Positions 18,142 through 26,351 of a DNA stretch of 64,000 bases are shown here, one piece after another; position 1 is the stretch's first letter; each line of letters starts with the position of its first letter. A program made the translations under genes and the position numbers. This DNA is from Flavobacterium laiguense (lineage in GTDB: Bacteria; Bacteroidota; Bacteroidia; Flavobacteriales; Flavobacteriaceae). The notes beneath the pieces are model-generated. The model saw only the letters and a list, made by a program, of their open reading frames with translations, made no database searches and had not been told where the DNA came from. The stretch covers positions 36,428 through 100,427 of the forward strand of contig NZ_QCZH01000011.1 in the NCBI RefSeq assembly GCF_003097655.1, read 5' to 3'.

Positions 18142-18699
18142 TTAATCATAATCAACAACAATACTTTCTTTTCCTGTATAAAAATGGGAGACACCTTCGT
18201 CCTTCCAAATGTACTCGTATTCGCTCGAAAATCCTTTGTTAGATATGTTTACATCATCGGGATCACCTTTACTGTATTTCACCATATCAATGTGCATTCC
18301 TTTCCATATAAAATTATTGGCTAGTTTCTCGCAGTCTTCTTTGCTCCATTCAGGATGTAATTTCTTAATACTTCCTGCTTTGGTTTTCATAAACTGAATA
18401 TTTTCTTTTTCAAAGGCAACTACTTTTTTATGATTTTCGGAAGCTTGGTATTTTTGATTTAATTCATTAGTATACTTTTCTAGTTTATCAAGAAAAACAG
18501 TTGCTTCTTTTTTATTATCTATTGCTTTATAAATATGTAATATACTATCCAAATTTACCTTATACTTGGTTTTAACAATTGACGTAGTGGCATTGTTAAA
18601 CCTTAAATTATTGATAGACTCTGCATTCTCTTTAGAAGAAAAGTATACAGACACAATTAATCCAACTACAATTAATACGATGGGTACATTTTTTTTCAT
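18142..18699 (-). CDS. Hypothetical exported or membrane-anchored protein
   Basis: This encodes 185 residues. One N-terminal hydrophobic segment (VPIVLIVVGLIVSVYF, residues 5-20) acts as a signal anchor or uncleaved signal, followed by Ser/Lys. The rest is soluble, Lys-rich and probably helical around residues 60-110 (KATVFLDKLEKYTNELNQKY). It then reads PEWSKEDCEKLANNFIWKGMHIDMVKYSKG and ends YIWKDEGVSHFYTGKESIVVDYD. The WKGM-x-x-DMV segment recalls small lipoproteins of the SmpA/OmlA type (GxT-x-x-v), but that is weak. I do not recognise the family. It is monocistronic, with a clear terminator. Confidence 0.6.
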   Translation of the reverse strand: MKKNVPIVLIVVGLIVSVYFSSKENAESINNLRFNNATTSIVKTKYKVNLDSILHIYKAIDNKKEATVFLDKLEKYTNELNQKYQASENHKKVVAFEKENIQFMKTKAGSIKKLHPEWSKEDCEKLANNFIWKGMHIDMVKYSKGDPDDVNISNKGFSSEYEYIWKDEGVSHFYTGKESIVVDYD

Positions 18700-19179
18700 C
18701 TGTAATATTATTTGTTTTTAAATAATTCTATCTCAATATTAAGATTATTATTGCCCTGTTGATGTATTGGAAGTATTTTGTAACCCTTATTAAATACTAC
18801 CGATCATTTACTTCAAATACACAAAAAACATTACCTTAAATAACTGACATTAATATAGATAGACTACCTACTCCATTATTTAGATTAAAAAGTAAAATAT
18901 TCTAATTTTATATATTAAAAGTAAAAAAATAAATCAACACAACAGATTAAATTCTTTTTTTTTCGACAAAATACAATTAAAAAATAGTATTGTAAGTTTA
19001 AAATTACACGTAATATTACATCCTTTTTAATACCCAAATTGCCCCATAGATTTTACTTCTAAAAATTATCAACAAAAAAGCCACCTCATTCCAAAAAATG
19101 AGATGGCTTTTTTAATTTTAGAATGCAGATTTTAGATTTCTCACCTAAAAAAAGCAGAACTGCAATCATTTCTTAAAAA
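18700..19179. other. AT-rich intergenic region, 480 bp
   Basis: Only a terminator at 19074-19114 is seen. The rest is very AT-rich with no plausible gene. Confidence 0.6.
19074..19114 (-). terminator. Terminator of the aldehyde dehydrogenase gene
   Basis: AAAAAAGCCACCTCATT pairs with AATGAGATGGCTTTTTT with a single G-T pair. It lies about 65 bases beyond the stop on the minus strand and is T-rich on both sides. Confidence 0.8.
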
Positions 19180-20760
19180 CTACAAAATATAATCTGTATT
19201 GATAAAATTGGATTCTTTGCTATTCAACAATTCTTGCAAAATTTCATTGTTATAAGCATTGTCTTTCGAAGCTACAAAAGTTCTAATTGAAAACGAACGC
19301 AAGGCATCTTCGATACTTAAAGTTCCAAAAGCAGAATCCTTTCTTCCTGTAAAAGGAAAAACGTCTGGTCCTCTTTGGCAAGAACTATTCAAGTTTACTC
19401 TACAAACCAGATTTACCAAAGTATCAATAAGTGGTGCAATAGTTTTGATGTTTTTTCCAAACAGACTCACTTGTTGTCCGTAATTAGATTCGGCCATGTC
19501 ATTCAAAGGCTCTTGAATGTCTTTGAATGTTATAATAGGTACTACTGGTCCAAATTGCTCTTCATGATACACACGCATTTCTTTATTTATTGGAAACAAA
19601 ACAGCTGGAAATATAAAATTCTCTGAATGCTCCCCTCCTTTTGCATTGATCACTTTGGCACCTTTGCTGGTGGCATCATCAATCAATTCCTGAATATAGG
19701 CCGGTTTTTCGGTTTCAGGAAGCGGTGTCAATGAAACTCCTTTTTCCCAAGGATTTCCGAATACTAGAGCATCTACTTTTTCAGCAAAACGTTTGTTAAA
19801 CTCTGCAGCTATATTTTCGTGTACATAAATAATTTTCAATGCCGTACAACGTTGCCCATTAAAAGACAAAGAACCCGCAATACATTCTTGGATGGCCAAA
19901 TCCAAATCGGCATCTGGAAGTATTATCGCTGGATTTTTGGCTTCTAACCCTAGTACCAAACGCAATCTATTTTTGTTCGGGTGTTGGTCTTGCAAAGCAA
20001 TTGCCGATTTACTATTACCTATTAATGCCAAAATATCGACCATTCCCGATCTCATTATTGGCGAAGCAATTTCACGTCCTCTTCCATAAACGATGCTGAT
20101 AACCCCTTTTGGAAAACTACTTTTGAATGCTTCTAATAATGGTGAAATCAATAACACTCCGTGCTTAGCCGGTTTGAAAATCACAGGGTTCCCCATAATT
20201 AAGGCGGGAATAAGCAAGGTAAACGTTTCATTTAAAGGATAGTTGTAAGGTCCAAGACACAATACTACTCCTAGTGGTCCTCTTCGAACCATGGCATTAA
20301 TTCCTTGCACTTTTGAGAAATGAGCCGAACGACTGTTTAATTCTTTATAACTTTCTATTGTATCATTTATATATTCAACAGTTCTGTCAAATTCTTTTTC
20401 AGAATCTCCTAATGTTTTTCCAATTTCCCACATCAAAAGTTTAACTACTTCGGTACGGGTTGTTTTCATTTGAGTCACAAAATGCTCCATACATTTAATA
20501 CGATCCACCACTTTCATGGTTGGCCATAAACCTTGACCATTATTGAATGCCTTTTGAGCTGACTCTGCTACTTCAATAGCTTCTGTTTCTCCCATAAATG
20601 GAATAGATCCTAATAAAGTAGGGGCATAATTTTCTGTTGACGAAATAGTAGAATAAACTTCAGTTGTTTTTCCAGTCCATTTTTTTAATTCCCCATCTAC
20701 TAAATAAGTATCTTGTATAAGAGGCTTTGTAATTTGAAATTCTTGAGGTATTGTATTCAT
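19180..20760 (-). CDS. GapN-type NADP-dependent aldehyde dehydrogenase
   Basis: This encodes 526 residues and is cytoplasmic. The aldehyde dehydrogenase catalytic Cys is in [10 protein letters not shown] and the general base Glu in [11 protein letters not shown]. The cofactor-binding [11 protein letters not shown] segment is present. The RCTALK motif and the C-terminal [18 protein letters not shown] segment match the non-phosphorylating glyceraldehyde-3-phosphate dehydrogenase group, which oxidises glyceraldehyde 3-phosphate directly to 3-phosphoglycerate with NADP. Substrate specificity within the superfamily is hard to prove from sequence. The next gene on the same strand, a rhodanese at 20846, lies upstream and is separated by a hairpin, so they are probably separate units. 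Confidence 0.78.
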   Translation of the reverse strand: MNTIPQEFQITKPLIQDTYLVDGELKKWTGKTTEVYSTISSTENYAPTLLGSIPFMGETEAIEVAESAQKAFNNGQGLWPTMKVVDRIKCMEHFVTQMKTTRTEVVKLLMWEIGKTLGDSEKEFDRTVEYINDTIESYKELNSRSAHFSKVQGINAMVRRGPLGVVLCLGPYNYPLNETFTLLIPALIMGNPVIFKPAKHGVLLISPLLEAFKSSFPKGVISIVYGRGREIASPIMRSGMVDILALIGNSKSAIALQDQHPNKNRLRLVLGLEAKNPAIILPDADLDLAIQECIAGSLSFNGQRCTALKIIYVHENIAAEFNKRFAEKVDALVFGNPWEKGVSLTPLPETEKPAYIQELIDDATSKGAKVINAKGGEHSENFIFPAVLFPINKEMRVYHEEQFGPVVPIITFKDIQEPLNDMAESNYGQQVSLFGKNIKTIAPLIDTLVNLVCRVNLNSSCQRGPDVFPFTGRKDSAFGTLSIEDALRSFSIRTFVASKDNAYNNEILQELLNSKESNFINTDYIL

Positions 20761-20814
20761 TCTTTTGGTTATTTTGGTTATTTCAATTTTTGGTTATTTG
20801 TGCTTTAAATGCAA

Positions 20815-20836
20815 AAAAGAGGCAAAAGCCTCTTTT
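20815..20836 (-). terminator. Terminator of the rhodanese gene
   Basis: AAAAGAGGC-AAAA-GCCTCTTTT, a perfect nine-base stem with a tetraloop, lies just past the rhodanese stop codon. Confidence 0.8.
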
Positions 20837-20845
20837 AGTATATGG

Positions 20846-21151
20846 TTAAACTATATCACCATTCCATTCTATAATTCCACCTAACAAATTGTAGGCATTT
20901 TCAAACCCCAACTCATTCATGATTTCACATGTTTTTCCGCTTCTAGCTCCAGAACGACAATAGATATAATAATTTTTACTTTTATCTAATGCAGCAATTT
21001 CATCTATAAAAGCCTGACCTTTATGAAAATCAATATTGATAGATCCTTCTATTATACCTTGATCACATTCATCTTCAGATCTCACATCTAGCATTACTCC
21101 TTTTTCATCGGCTTCAAATTGCGAAACCCAATCTTCTTGTGTTAAATTCAT
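20846..21151 (-). CDS. Single-domain rhodanese
   Basis: Sulfur-carrier or sulfurtransferase domain. The start at 21151 (MNLTQEDWVSQF) is preferred over the frame opening at 21178 because the extra nine residues are not family-like; this gives 101 residues. It has the DVRSEDE substrate loop and the active-site loop C65-RSGARS, so the persulfide-forming Cys is present. It is divergent from the Crp/Fnr regulator at 21446 and faces the sulfur island, so it may belong to the same response. Confidence 0.88.
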   Translation of the reverse strand: MNLTQEDWVSQFEADEKGVMLDVRSEDECDQGIIEGSINIDFHKGQAFIDEIAALDKSKNYYIYCRSGARSGKTCEIMNELGFENAYNLLGGIIEWNGDIV

Positions 21152-21230
21152 AATATTTATTTTTTTGTAAAAATACAAGGTTTTCTTTAAACAACACCGC
21201 TCTTTATTACGAATTACTCAATAAATCAAA

Positions 21231-21306
21231 GAAAACGTTTTCGTAAAACACTAAAACGCAGTGTATTTAACGTTTAACTTAGTAAACCATAAAACAGAGC
21301 TGTTTT
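21231..21306. promoter_or_regulatory. Dyad symmetries between the rhodanese and crp-like genes
   Basis: GAAAACGTTTTC at 21231-21242 is a perfect 12-bp palindrome. AAAACAG-AG-CTGTTTT lies at 21291-21306. The string AACTTAGTAAA occurs twice nearby (near 21277 and 21309). These are possible operators for the divergent pair; the binding protein is unknown. Confidence 0.35.
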
Positions 21307-21445
21307 TAACTTAGTAAATTTCATTTTCAATAATTCAATTTTTCGAAAATTCACTTTAAAACCCATCTCTTCAATAATGACTAAGAAGCTATTTTTTTTA
21401 CTACTTTTACAATATTAGTACCTAGCTAATTTCAAATTAAAAAAA

Positions 21446-22072
21446 ATGTCAGACCAACTACAAAAGCTATTTCCTTCTTTCTCCAAAGAATTAATTCAAG
21501 ATATAAAAGCAAACGAAGTCATCAAAAACTTTAGCTCAGGTGAAATTATCATGCGTACTGGGCAATATATCAAAAATACGGTACTGGTAACCAAGGGAAC
21601 CATCAAAGTCTATCGTGAAGACGATGATGGTGGTGAGTTTTTTATGTATTACTTAAAACCTGGCCAAGCTTGTGCACTTTCTATGGTGTGTGCCACCAAG
21701 AATGAAAAAAGCCAAATAATGGCCAAAGTAGTTGAAGATGCCGAAGTGATAATGGTGCCTTTGTCTTTAATGGATAAATGGATGATGGAACATAGAAGTT
21801 GGTACGAATTTGTAATTGGCACCTATCGCAATCGGTTTGAAGAAGTTCTGGAAGTGATTGACAGTATCGCTTTTAGAGCCATGGATGAACGCCTAGAGTT
21901 CTACCTAAAACGCCAAGTTGAAGCTTGTGGTTGCAAAGAATTGAAACTTTCTCATCAAGAAATTGGATCGGATTTGAATACTTCAAGGGAAGTTATTTCG
22001 AGACTTCTCAAGAAAATGGAACAAAGAGGTTTGGTAAAACTACATCGCAATCAGATAGAGATATTGATGTAA
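21446..22072 (+). CDS. Crp/Fnr family transcription regulator
   Basis: This encodes 208 residues, with an N-terminal cyclic-nucleotide-binding-type beta roll (about 20-120, with GEIIMRTGQYIKNTVLVTKG), a long dimerisation helix and a C-terminal winged helix with the recognition segment SHQEIGSDLNTSREVISRLLKKMEQRG. The ligand pocket lacks the canonical RxES arginine-serine of true Crp, and there is no N-terminal Cys cluster of Fnr, so neither cAMP nor Fe-S sensing is supported. The pair CACGCK at residues 153-158 could be redox-active. It is the first gene of a plus-strand cluster of sulfur genes and probably controls them. Confidence 0.88.
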   Translation: MSDQLQKLFPSFSKELIQDIKANEVIKNFSSGEIIMRTGQYIKNTVLVTKGTIKVYREDDDGGEFFMYYLKPGQACALSMVCATKNEKSQIMAKVVEDAEVIMVPLSLMDKWMMEHRSWYEFVIGTYRNRFEEVLEVIDSIAFRAMDERLEFYLKRQVEACGCKELKLSHQEIGSDLNTSREVISRLLKKMEQRGLVKLHRNQIEILM

Positions 22073-22082
22073 AGAAAAACTC

Positions 22083-22102
22083 AATGTGACAAAAATCACA
22101 TT
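22083..22102. promoter_or_regulatory. Crp-family-like operator in front of the sulfite exporter gene
   Basis: AATGTGA-N6-TCACATT is a perfect inverted repeat, the classic Crp/Fnr-superfamily site shape. It lies 11 bases after the crp-like stop and 45 bases before the exporter ATG. Confidence 0.6.
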
Positions 22103-22146
22103 TTACCACATTTTTAAGCACGACATTTGCATAAACATATTTACAA

Positions 22147-22935
22147 ATGGAATACTTTGGTTATTTGGCTTCAATAATAATAGGGCTTTCTTTAGGTCTT
22201 ATTGGTGGTGGTGGTTCTATTTTGACAATTCCTATTTTAGTCTATTTATTCAAAATAGACCCAAAATTAGCGACTACTTATTCACTATTTATCGTTGGAA
22301 TTACCGCTTTATCTGGGTGTTTCAGTCATTATAAAATGGGAAACCTTAAGATGAAATCGGCTTTGTATTTTGCGGTTCCTTCTGTTTTTTCGATTTTAAT
22401 TATACGAGAAGTAATTTTTTTAAAAATTCCAAATGTACTTTTTACAATCGATGACTTTCAAGTGACCAAAAATTTTCTGATCATGATTATTTTCGCAGTC
22501 TTGATGATGGCTGCTTCTTTTTCGATGATTCGCAAAACCAATTCAAACATACAATCAGCTGGCACCAATTACTGGCAATTGGCATTTATAGGTGCTATTG
22601 TAGGGATTGTAACAGGTTTTCTGGGTGCTGGTGGTGGTTTTTTAATTATCCCTGCCTTATTATTTTTTGCTAATCTACCTATGAAACAAGCGGTTGGAAC
22701 CTCCTTATTTATTATATTTATCAACTCTTCTATCGGTTTTATGGGCGATTTATATATTGGAACAGCTATTGACTATCCTTTTTTATTAACTATTTCTTCA
22801 ATTGCTTTCTTCGGAATGTTAATAGGAACTCAGCTTTCAAAAAAACTAGACGGAGATAAATTAAAACCTATTTTCGGTTGGTTTATTTTGGTTATGGGAA
22901 TCTATATCATTATCAAAGAAATTTTCTTAAAATAA
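22147..22935 (+). CDS. TauE/SafE family sulfite/organosulfur exporter
   Basis: This encodes 262 residues and is an inner-membrane protein with about eight hydrophobic helices arranged as two repeats. Each repeat begins with a glycine-rich signature: GLSLGLIGGGGSILTIPIL near residue 12 and GIVTGFLGAGGGFLIIPAL near residue 155. The family moves anions such as sulfite, thiosulfate or sulfoacetate. Beside an ETHE1-like dioxygenase, whose product is sulfite, export of sulfite is the natural guess. It is preceded by the operator at 22083-22102. Confidence 0.87.
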   Translation: MEYFGYLASIIIGLSLGLIGGGGSILTIPILVYLFKIDPKLATTYSLFIVGITALSGCFSHYKMGNLKMKSALYFAVPSVFSILIIREVIFLKIPNVLFTIDDFQVTKNFLIMIIFAVLMMAASFSMIRKTNSNIQSAGTNYWQLAFIGAIVGIVTGFLGAGGGFLIIPALLFFANLPMKQAVGTSLFIIFINSSIGFMGDLYIGTAIDYPFLLTISSIAFFGMLIGTQLSKKLDGDKLKPIFGWFILVMGIYIIIKEIFLK

Positions 22936-22948
22936 ACTTTCGTTAAAA

Positions 22949-22962
22949 GTAACAATTGTCAC
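22949..22962. promoter_or_regulatory. Dyad in front of the persulfide dioxygenase gene
   Basis: GTAAC-AATT-GTCAC. With four bases between half sites it has the same geometry as the GTGAC-AAAA-ATCAC core at 22086-22099. A -7-like TAACTTTG follows at 22985-22992, 25 bases before the start codon. Confidence 0.45.
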
Positions 22963-22984
22963 AAATAGTATCAAAAAACGAAAT

Positions 22985-22992
22985 TAACTTTG
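22985..22992 (+). promoter_or_regulatory. Probable -7 promoter element of the dioxygenase gene
   Basis: TAACTTTG matches TAnnTTTG. No TTTG stands exactly 19 bases upstream, so the promoter may be activator-dependent, consistent with the dyad at 22949. Confidence 0.45.
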
Positions 22993-23016
22993 TACCATAT
23001 TAAAACAAAAAACACC

Positions 23017-24429
23017 ATGCAAATAGAACAAATATATACAGGATGTCTGGCTCAAGGAGCTTATTATATCACTTCCAATGGAGAAGCAGCTATAATTGAT
23101 CCACTAAGAGAAACACAACCCTATTTGGACAGAATTGAACGGGATGGGGTCAAACTAAAATATATTTTCGAAACTCATTTTCATGCCGATTTTGTTTCCG
23201 GCCATCTTGATTTAAGTAACGAAACGGGAGCAACAATCGTTTATGGACCAACTGCAAAACCCGAATTTGAAGCCATAATAGCCATCGACAACGAAATATT
23301 CGAAATAGGAAATATCAAAATAAAAGTACTCCACACCCCAGGTCACACCATGGAAAGTAGTACTTATTTATTAATAGATGAAAATGGAAAAGACTATGCT
23401 ATTTTCTCTGGTGACACCCTATTTATTGGAGATGTAGGAAGACCCGATCTCGCTCAAAAAGCAGCTTCTATGACTCAAGAGCAATTGGCTGGTTTATTAT
23501 TCCATTCGTTAAGAGACAAAGTGATGACACTGGCAGACGATGTCATTGTATATCCCGCTCATGGAGCTGGAAGTGCCTGCGGAAAGAATATGAGTAAAGA
23601 AACGGTATCTACTATTGGAAATCAAAAAGAAAACAATTACGCATTAAGAGCCAATATGACCGAAGCTGAATTCATTACAGAAGTGACCGATGGACTTCTT
23701 CCTCCCCCAGCCTATTTTGGGATGAATGTGGCCATGAATAAAAAAGGATACGACAGTTTTGAACATGTAAAGGATTTAGGCATGAAAGCGTTAACAGTTA
23801 ACGAATTTGAAGCTCTGGCTGAAGAAACGGGTGCCTTAATTTTAGATACTCGAAACAATGGTGATTTCTGTAAAGGTTTCATTCCGCAATCCATAAACAT
23901 CGGAATTAATGGTGACTTTGCCCCTTGGGTAGGCGCCCTGATAGCTGAAGTAAAACAACCTATTTTATTGGTGACCGAACTTGGAAGAGAAGAAGAAACC
24001 GTAACGCGCTTGAGCCGAGTAGGATTTGACAATCAAATTGGCCATTTAAAAGGTGGTTTTGAAACTTGGAAAAATGCTAGTAAAGAAATTGACACCGTAA
24101 ACCGCATCAATGCCGAACAGTTTAATGAACAAGTAAAAATTGGTGAAAGCAAAATTATCGATATTCGTAAAGCCACAGAATATAGTGCAGAACATATAGA
24201 AGAAGCGTATAGCAAACCACTTGCCAACATCAACGATTGGATAAAAGACATCGACCCAAAGGAACATTTCTTTATGCATTGTGCCGGGGGGTATCGTAGC
24301 ATGATTGCAGCATCGATTTTACAGGCTCGTGGATTTAGAAATTTCACAGAAATAGAAGGTGGATATAATGCTATTGCCAAGACTACAATTCCAAGAACCG
24401 ATTTTATCTGTCAAAGTAAAATTCAATAG
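23017..24429 (+). CDS. Persulfide dioxygenase-like MBL-fold protein with two rhodanese domains
   Basis: The start at 23017 (MQIEQIYTGC) is the family start; the frame opening at 22990 adds nine unlikely residues. It encodes 470 residues. The metallo-beta-lactamase domain has H54-x-H56-x-D58, HTPGHT and SGDTLFIGDVGRPDL, typical of ETHE1-type enzymes that oxidise glutathione or other persulfides to sulfite using one iron. The residue after D58 is Phe rather than His, acceptable for a mononuclear site. The first rhodanese domain lacks the catalytic Cys (LVTELGREEE); the second has it (MHCAGGYRS). The combination suggests persulfide is handed to or from the rhodanese. It sits in the sulfur cluster. 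Confidence 0.9.
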   Translation: MQIEQIYTGCLAQGAYYITSNGEAAIIDPLRETQPYLDRIERDGVKLKYIFETHFHADFVSGHLDLSNETGATIVYGPTAKPEFEAIIAIDNEIFEIGNIKIKVLHTPGHTMESSTYLLIDENGKDYAIFSGDTLFIGDVGRPDLAQKAASMTQEQLAGLLFHSLRDKVMTLADDVIVYPAHGAGSACGKNMSKETVSTIGNQKENNYALRANMTEAEFITEVTDGLLPPPAYFGMNVAMNKKGYDSFEHVKDLGMKALTVNEFEALAEETGALILDTRNNGDFCKGFIPQSINIGINGDFAPWVGALIAEVKQPILLVTELGREEETVTRLSRVGFDNQIGHLKGGFETWKNASKEIDTVNRINAEQFNEQVKIGESKIIDIRKATEYSAEHIEEAYSKPLANINDWIKDIDPKEHFFMHCAGGYRSMIAASILQARGFRNFTEIEGGYNAIAKTTIPRTDFICQSKIQ

Positions 24430-24473
24430 CAATGACAAAGGTAAATTCAAAAATAAAATGATAATTAGGGCGT

Positions 24474-24538
24474 GACCGCGTTGAGCAAAGGGGCTTACCT
24501 ATAGCACTGCTCATTGAGCCCCTTTGCTCCACACGGTC
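24474..24538. repeat. Long GC-rich stem-loop repeat
   Basis: The left arm at 24474-24495 pairs with the right arm at 24517-24538 in 20 of 22 positions, around a 21-base loop. The core GAGCAAAGGGGCT / AGCCCCTTTGCTC is perfect. It is markedly GC-richer than its surroundings, which suggests a dispersed element rather than a terminator. Confidence 0.65.
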
Positions 24539-24702
24539 GGGCTATCACGAGCGCTATGGCGCCTTGTTCTATCCCTCACGCTTACGTTATATCGACACTA
24601 TTTAGTTTAAACCAGAAAAAATGGCAATGACAATTTCAATTTCAAAAAAAAACAAACTTATTTAATTAAAACAACTAGAGTTTAAATGTTAACGGAGTCG
24701 TA

Positions 24703-24733
24703 TTCCCCTCTCGAGAGGGGTTAGGGGTGTGTT
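24703..24733. repeat. AGAGGGG hairpin repeat, third copy
   Basis: ATTCCCCTCTCGAGAGGGGTTAGGGG; the CCCCTCTCGAGAGGGG core is a perfect palindrome. It nearly matches the copy at 5305-5338 in the same orientation. Confidence 0.6.
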
Positions 24734-24793
24734 TTCACTTAAATAACTCGGAAAATACAACAACAATTAATCATCCAACAAACACTTTATATT

Positions 24794-24997
24794 ATGAAAA
24801 AAAATATGGGTTCAACAGACAAAATGATTCGCTCAGTAATTGGGATAATTATTGCTATACTCTATTATTCCGGTGTGATAAATGGTAAACTTGCAATTGT
24901 TTTATTGGCTTTTGCCATAGTATTTTTACTAACTAGTTTTATTAGTTTTTGCCCTTTGTATAAAATTTTAGGTATCAACACCAATAAAAAATTATAA
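24794..24997 (+). CDS. Small DUF2892 (YgaP-like) membrane protein
   Basis: This encodes 67 residues. The N-terminus MKKNMGSTDKMIRSVIG is the standard DUF2892 opening, followed by two hydrophobic helices and the CPLYKILGINT ending. DUF2892 domains are the membrane part of the rhodanese YgaP and are common in sulfur and arsenic clusters. The gene stops two bases before the next start, so it heads a tight operon of five genes (24794-26542). Confidence 0.8.
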   Translation: MKKNMGSTDKMIRSVIGIIIAILYYSGVINGKLAIVLLAFAIVFLLTSFISFCPLYKILGINTNKKL

Positions 24998-24999
24998 AT

Positions 25000-25833
25000 A
25001 TGGAAGATTTAAAATGTTGTATAGTATCCTGCGAAAAACCGTTGGACCAATCCTATTGGGACAATCAATATCTATCCAATACGATAGGATGGGATCTTGG
25101 CGAAGTATCGCCGCCCATAAAGAGTTATGTCGATACTTTAAAAGATAAAACCATTCGGGTATTGATTCCAGGTTGTGGGAATACTTATGAAGCGGAATAT
25201 CTTTTGGAAAAAGGATTTACAAACGTTACCGTTATTGATATTGCACCAACATTGGTCGAAAATCTAAAAATAAAATTCAAAGACAACCCCAACATCAATA
25301 TCGTATTGGGAGATTTTTTTGAGCATCAGGGCGAATATGATTTAATAATCGAACAAACCTTCTTTTGTGCCTTACCTCCCACCCTGCGCCAAAAATACGT
25401 TTGGAAAATGCATCAGCTACTAGCCAAAGACGGAAAAATTACAGGATTATTATTCAATAGAACCTTCGAAAGTGGCCCTCCTTTTGGTGGAAGCCAAGAA
25501 GAATATAATTTGCTTTTTCAAAAAGCTTTTAATTTTCAAAAAATGGAGGTTTGCCAAAATTCTGCCACTCCAAGAGCTGAATCCGAATTGTTTATCGAAT
25601 TGCAAAAAAATAACGAAGTTCTTGTCAGTCTATATCCCTTTGAAGGTATCACTTGTAGTGGTTGTAAAAATACCGTTTCCGAAAAATATGCAGCAATTGA
25701 AGGCGTTCTCAATGTAAGTATGAGTAGTAATTTTGCCGAAGTATTAATAGTAAGTCAAAATGAAATTGATTTAGAAATTTTGCAAAAAGAAATTGCTTAC
25801 GATGATAAATATAAAATAACTCAAAAGATTTAG
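25000..25833 (+). CDS. TPMT-family methyltransferase fused to a heavy-metal-associated (HMA) domain
   Basis: This encodes 277 residues. Residues 1-205 form an SAM-dependent methyltransferase of the thiopurine S-methyltransferase type: YWDNQYLSNTIGWDLGEVSPPI near the start, the SAM loop VLIPGCGNTYEAEYL around residue 55 and VTVIDIAP for the acidic loop. Residues 210-277 form an HMA-like domain with GITC219-S-G-C222 and the following amphipathic helix. TPMT relatives methylate thiols or sulfide; HMA domains bind soft metals through the two Cys. The fusion suggests action on a thiol, sulfide or soft metal/metalloid species delivered by the HMA unit. It is embedded in the sulfur operon. Confidence 0.85.
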   Translation: MEDLKCCIVSCEKPLDQSYWDNQYLSNTIGWDLGEVSPPIKSYVDTLKDKTIRVLIPGCGNTYEAEYLLEKGFTNVTVIDIAPTLVENLKIKFKDNPNINIVLGDFFEHQGEYDLIIEQTFFCALPPTLRQKYVWKMHQLLAKDGKITGLLFNRTFESGPPFGGSQEEYNLLFQKAFNFQKMEVCQNSATPRAESELFIELQKNNEVLVSLYPFEGITCSGCKNTVSEKYAAIEGVLNVSMSSNFAEVLIVSQNEIDLEILQKEIAYDDKYKITQKI

Positions 25834-25844
25834 AAAATAAATAA

Positions 25845-26036
25845 ATGAAAGATTTACTATTCTCCAACTGGCACGTAATGCGCATTTTCCGTTTGGCTTT
25901 TGGAATATTCTTATTTGCACAAGCCTATAATACTCATGAATGGTTTTTCATTGCTTTTGGGCTATTTTTCTTTGTTCAAGCCATTTTCAATACGGGCTGC
26001 GGGCCAAAAGGGTGTGCAGTTCCCAGAAAAAAATAA
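25845..26036 (+). CDS. Small DUF2892-like membrane protein with a Cys-containing tail
   Basis: This encodes 63 residues with two hydrophobic helices. The C-terminal tail NTGCGPKGCAVPRKK has two Cys, which could hold a metal or be thiol-reactive. It lies 11 bases after the methyltransferase and 12 before thioredoxin, in the same operon. Confidence 0.75.
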   Translation: MKDLLFSNWHVMRIFRLAFGIFLFAQAYNTHEWFFIAFGLFFFVQAIFNTGCGPKGCAVPRKK

Positions 26037-26048
26037 AAAACAATAAAA

Positions 26049-26351
26049 ATGAGTACTTTCAACAATATTATACAATCCGAGAAACCAGTTTTGGTTGATT
26101 TTTTTGCTACTTGGTGTGGCCCTTGTCAAACATTGGCTCCTATTTTAAAGCAAGTCAAAGACAATTTGGGTGATCGTATCTCCATCATCAAAATTGATGT
26201 GGACAAAAACCAACAAATCGCTTCGCAATACCAAGTTCGCGGTGTTCCAACTATGATTCTTTTCCAAAACGGGAAACAATTGTGGAGACAATCCGGTGTC
26301 CTAAGCGCTTCGGATTTAATAAAAGTAATAGTAGAAAAGAGCAACTCATGA
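26049..26351 (+). CDS. Thioredoxin
   Basis: This encodes 100 residues and is cytoplasmic. It has the active-site W-C23-G-P-C26 and the cis-Pro loop GVPTMILF. It is shorter than the general thioredoxin but complete. In an operon with a persulfide dioxygenase and rhodanese it would plausibly reduce persulfides or recycle a sulfur carrier. Its stop overlaps the next start (ATGA). Confidence 0.92.
   Translation: MSTFNNIIQSEKPVLVDFFATWCGPCQTLAPILKQVKDNLGDRISIIKIDVDKNQQIASQYQVRGVPTMILFQNGKQLWRQSGVLSASDLIKVIVEKSNS

Larger units (their letters stand above)
24430..24793. other. Intergenic region with a GC-rich hairpin repeat, 364 bp
   Basis: It contains the 22-bp-arm stem-loop at 24474-24538, a further GC-rich tail to about 24600 and a CCCCTCTCGAGAGGGG palindrome repeat (24703-24733) also found at 5164-5201 and 5305-5338. 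No gene is visible. Confidence 0.6.

Noticed and set aside
17922..18242. 106-residue plus-strand frame
   Set aside because: It overlaps a terminator hairpin and the 3' end of the minus-strand gene; its translated sequence shows no domain.
21446..22072. Calling the 21446 regulator a cAMP receptor responding to the cyclase at 9561
   Set aside because: The cyclic-nucleotide pocket residues typical of Crp are not evident, and the two genes are 11 kb apart in unrelated clusters.
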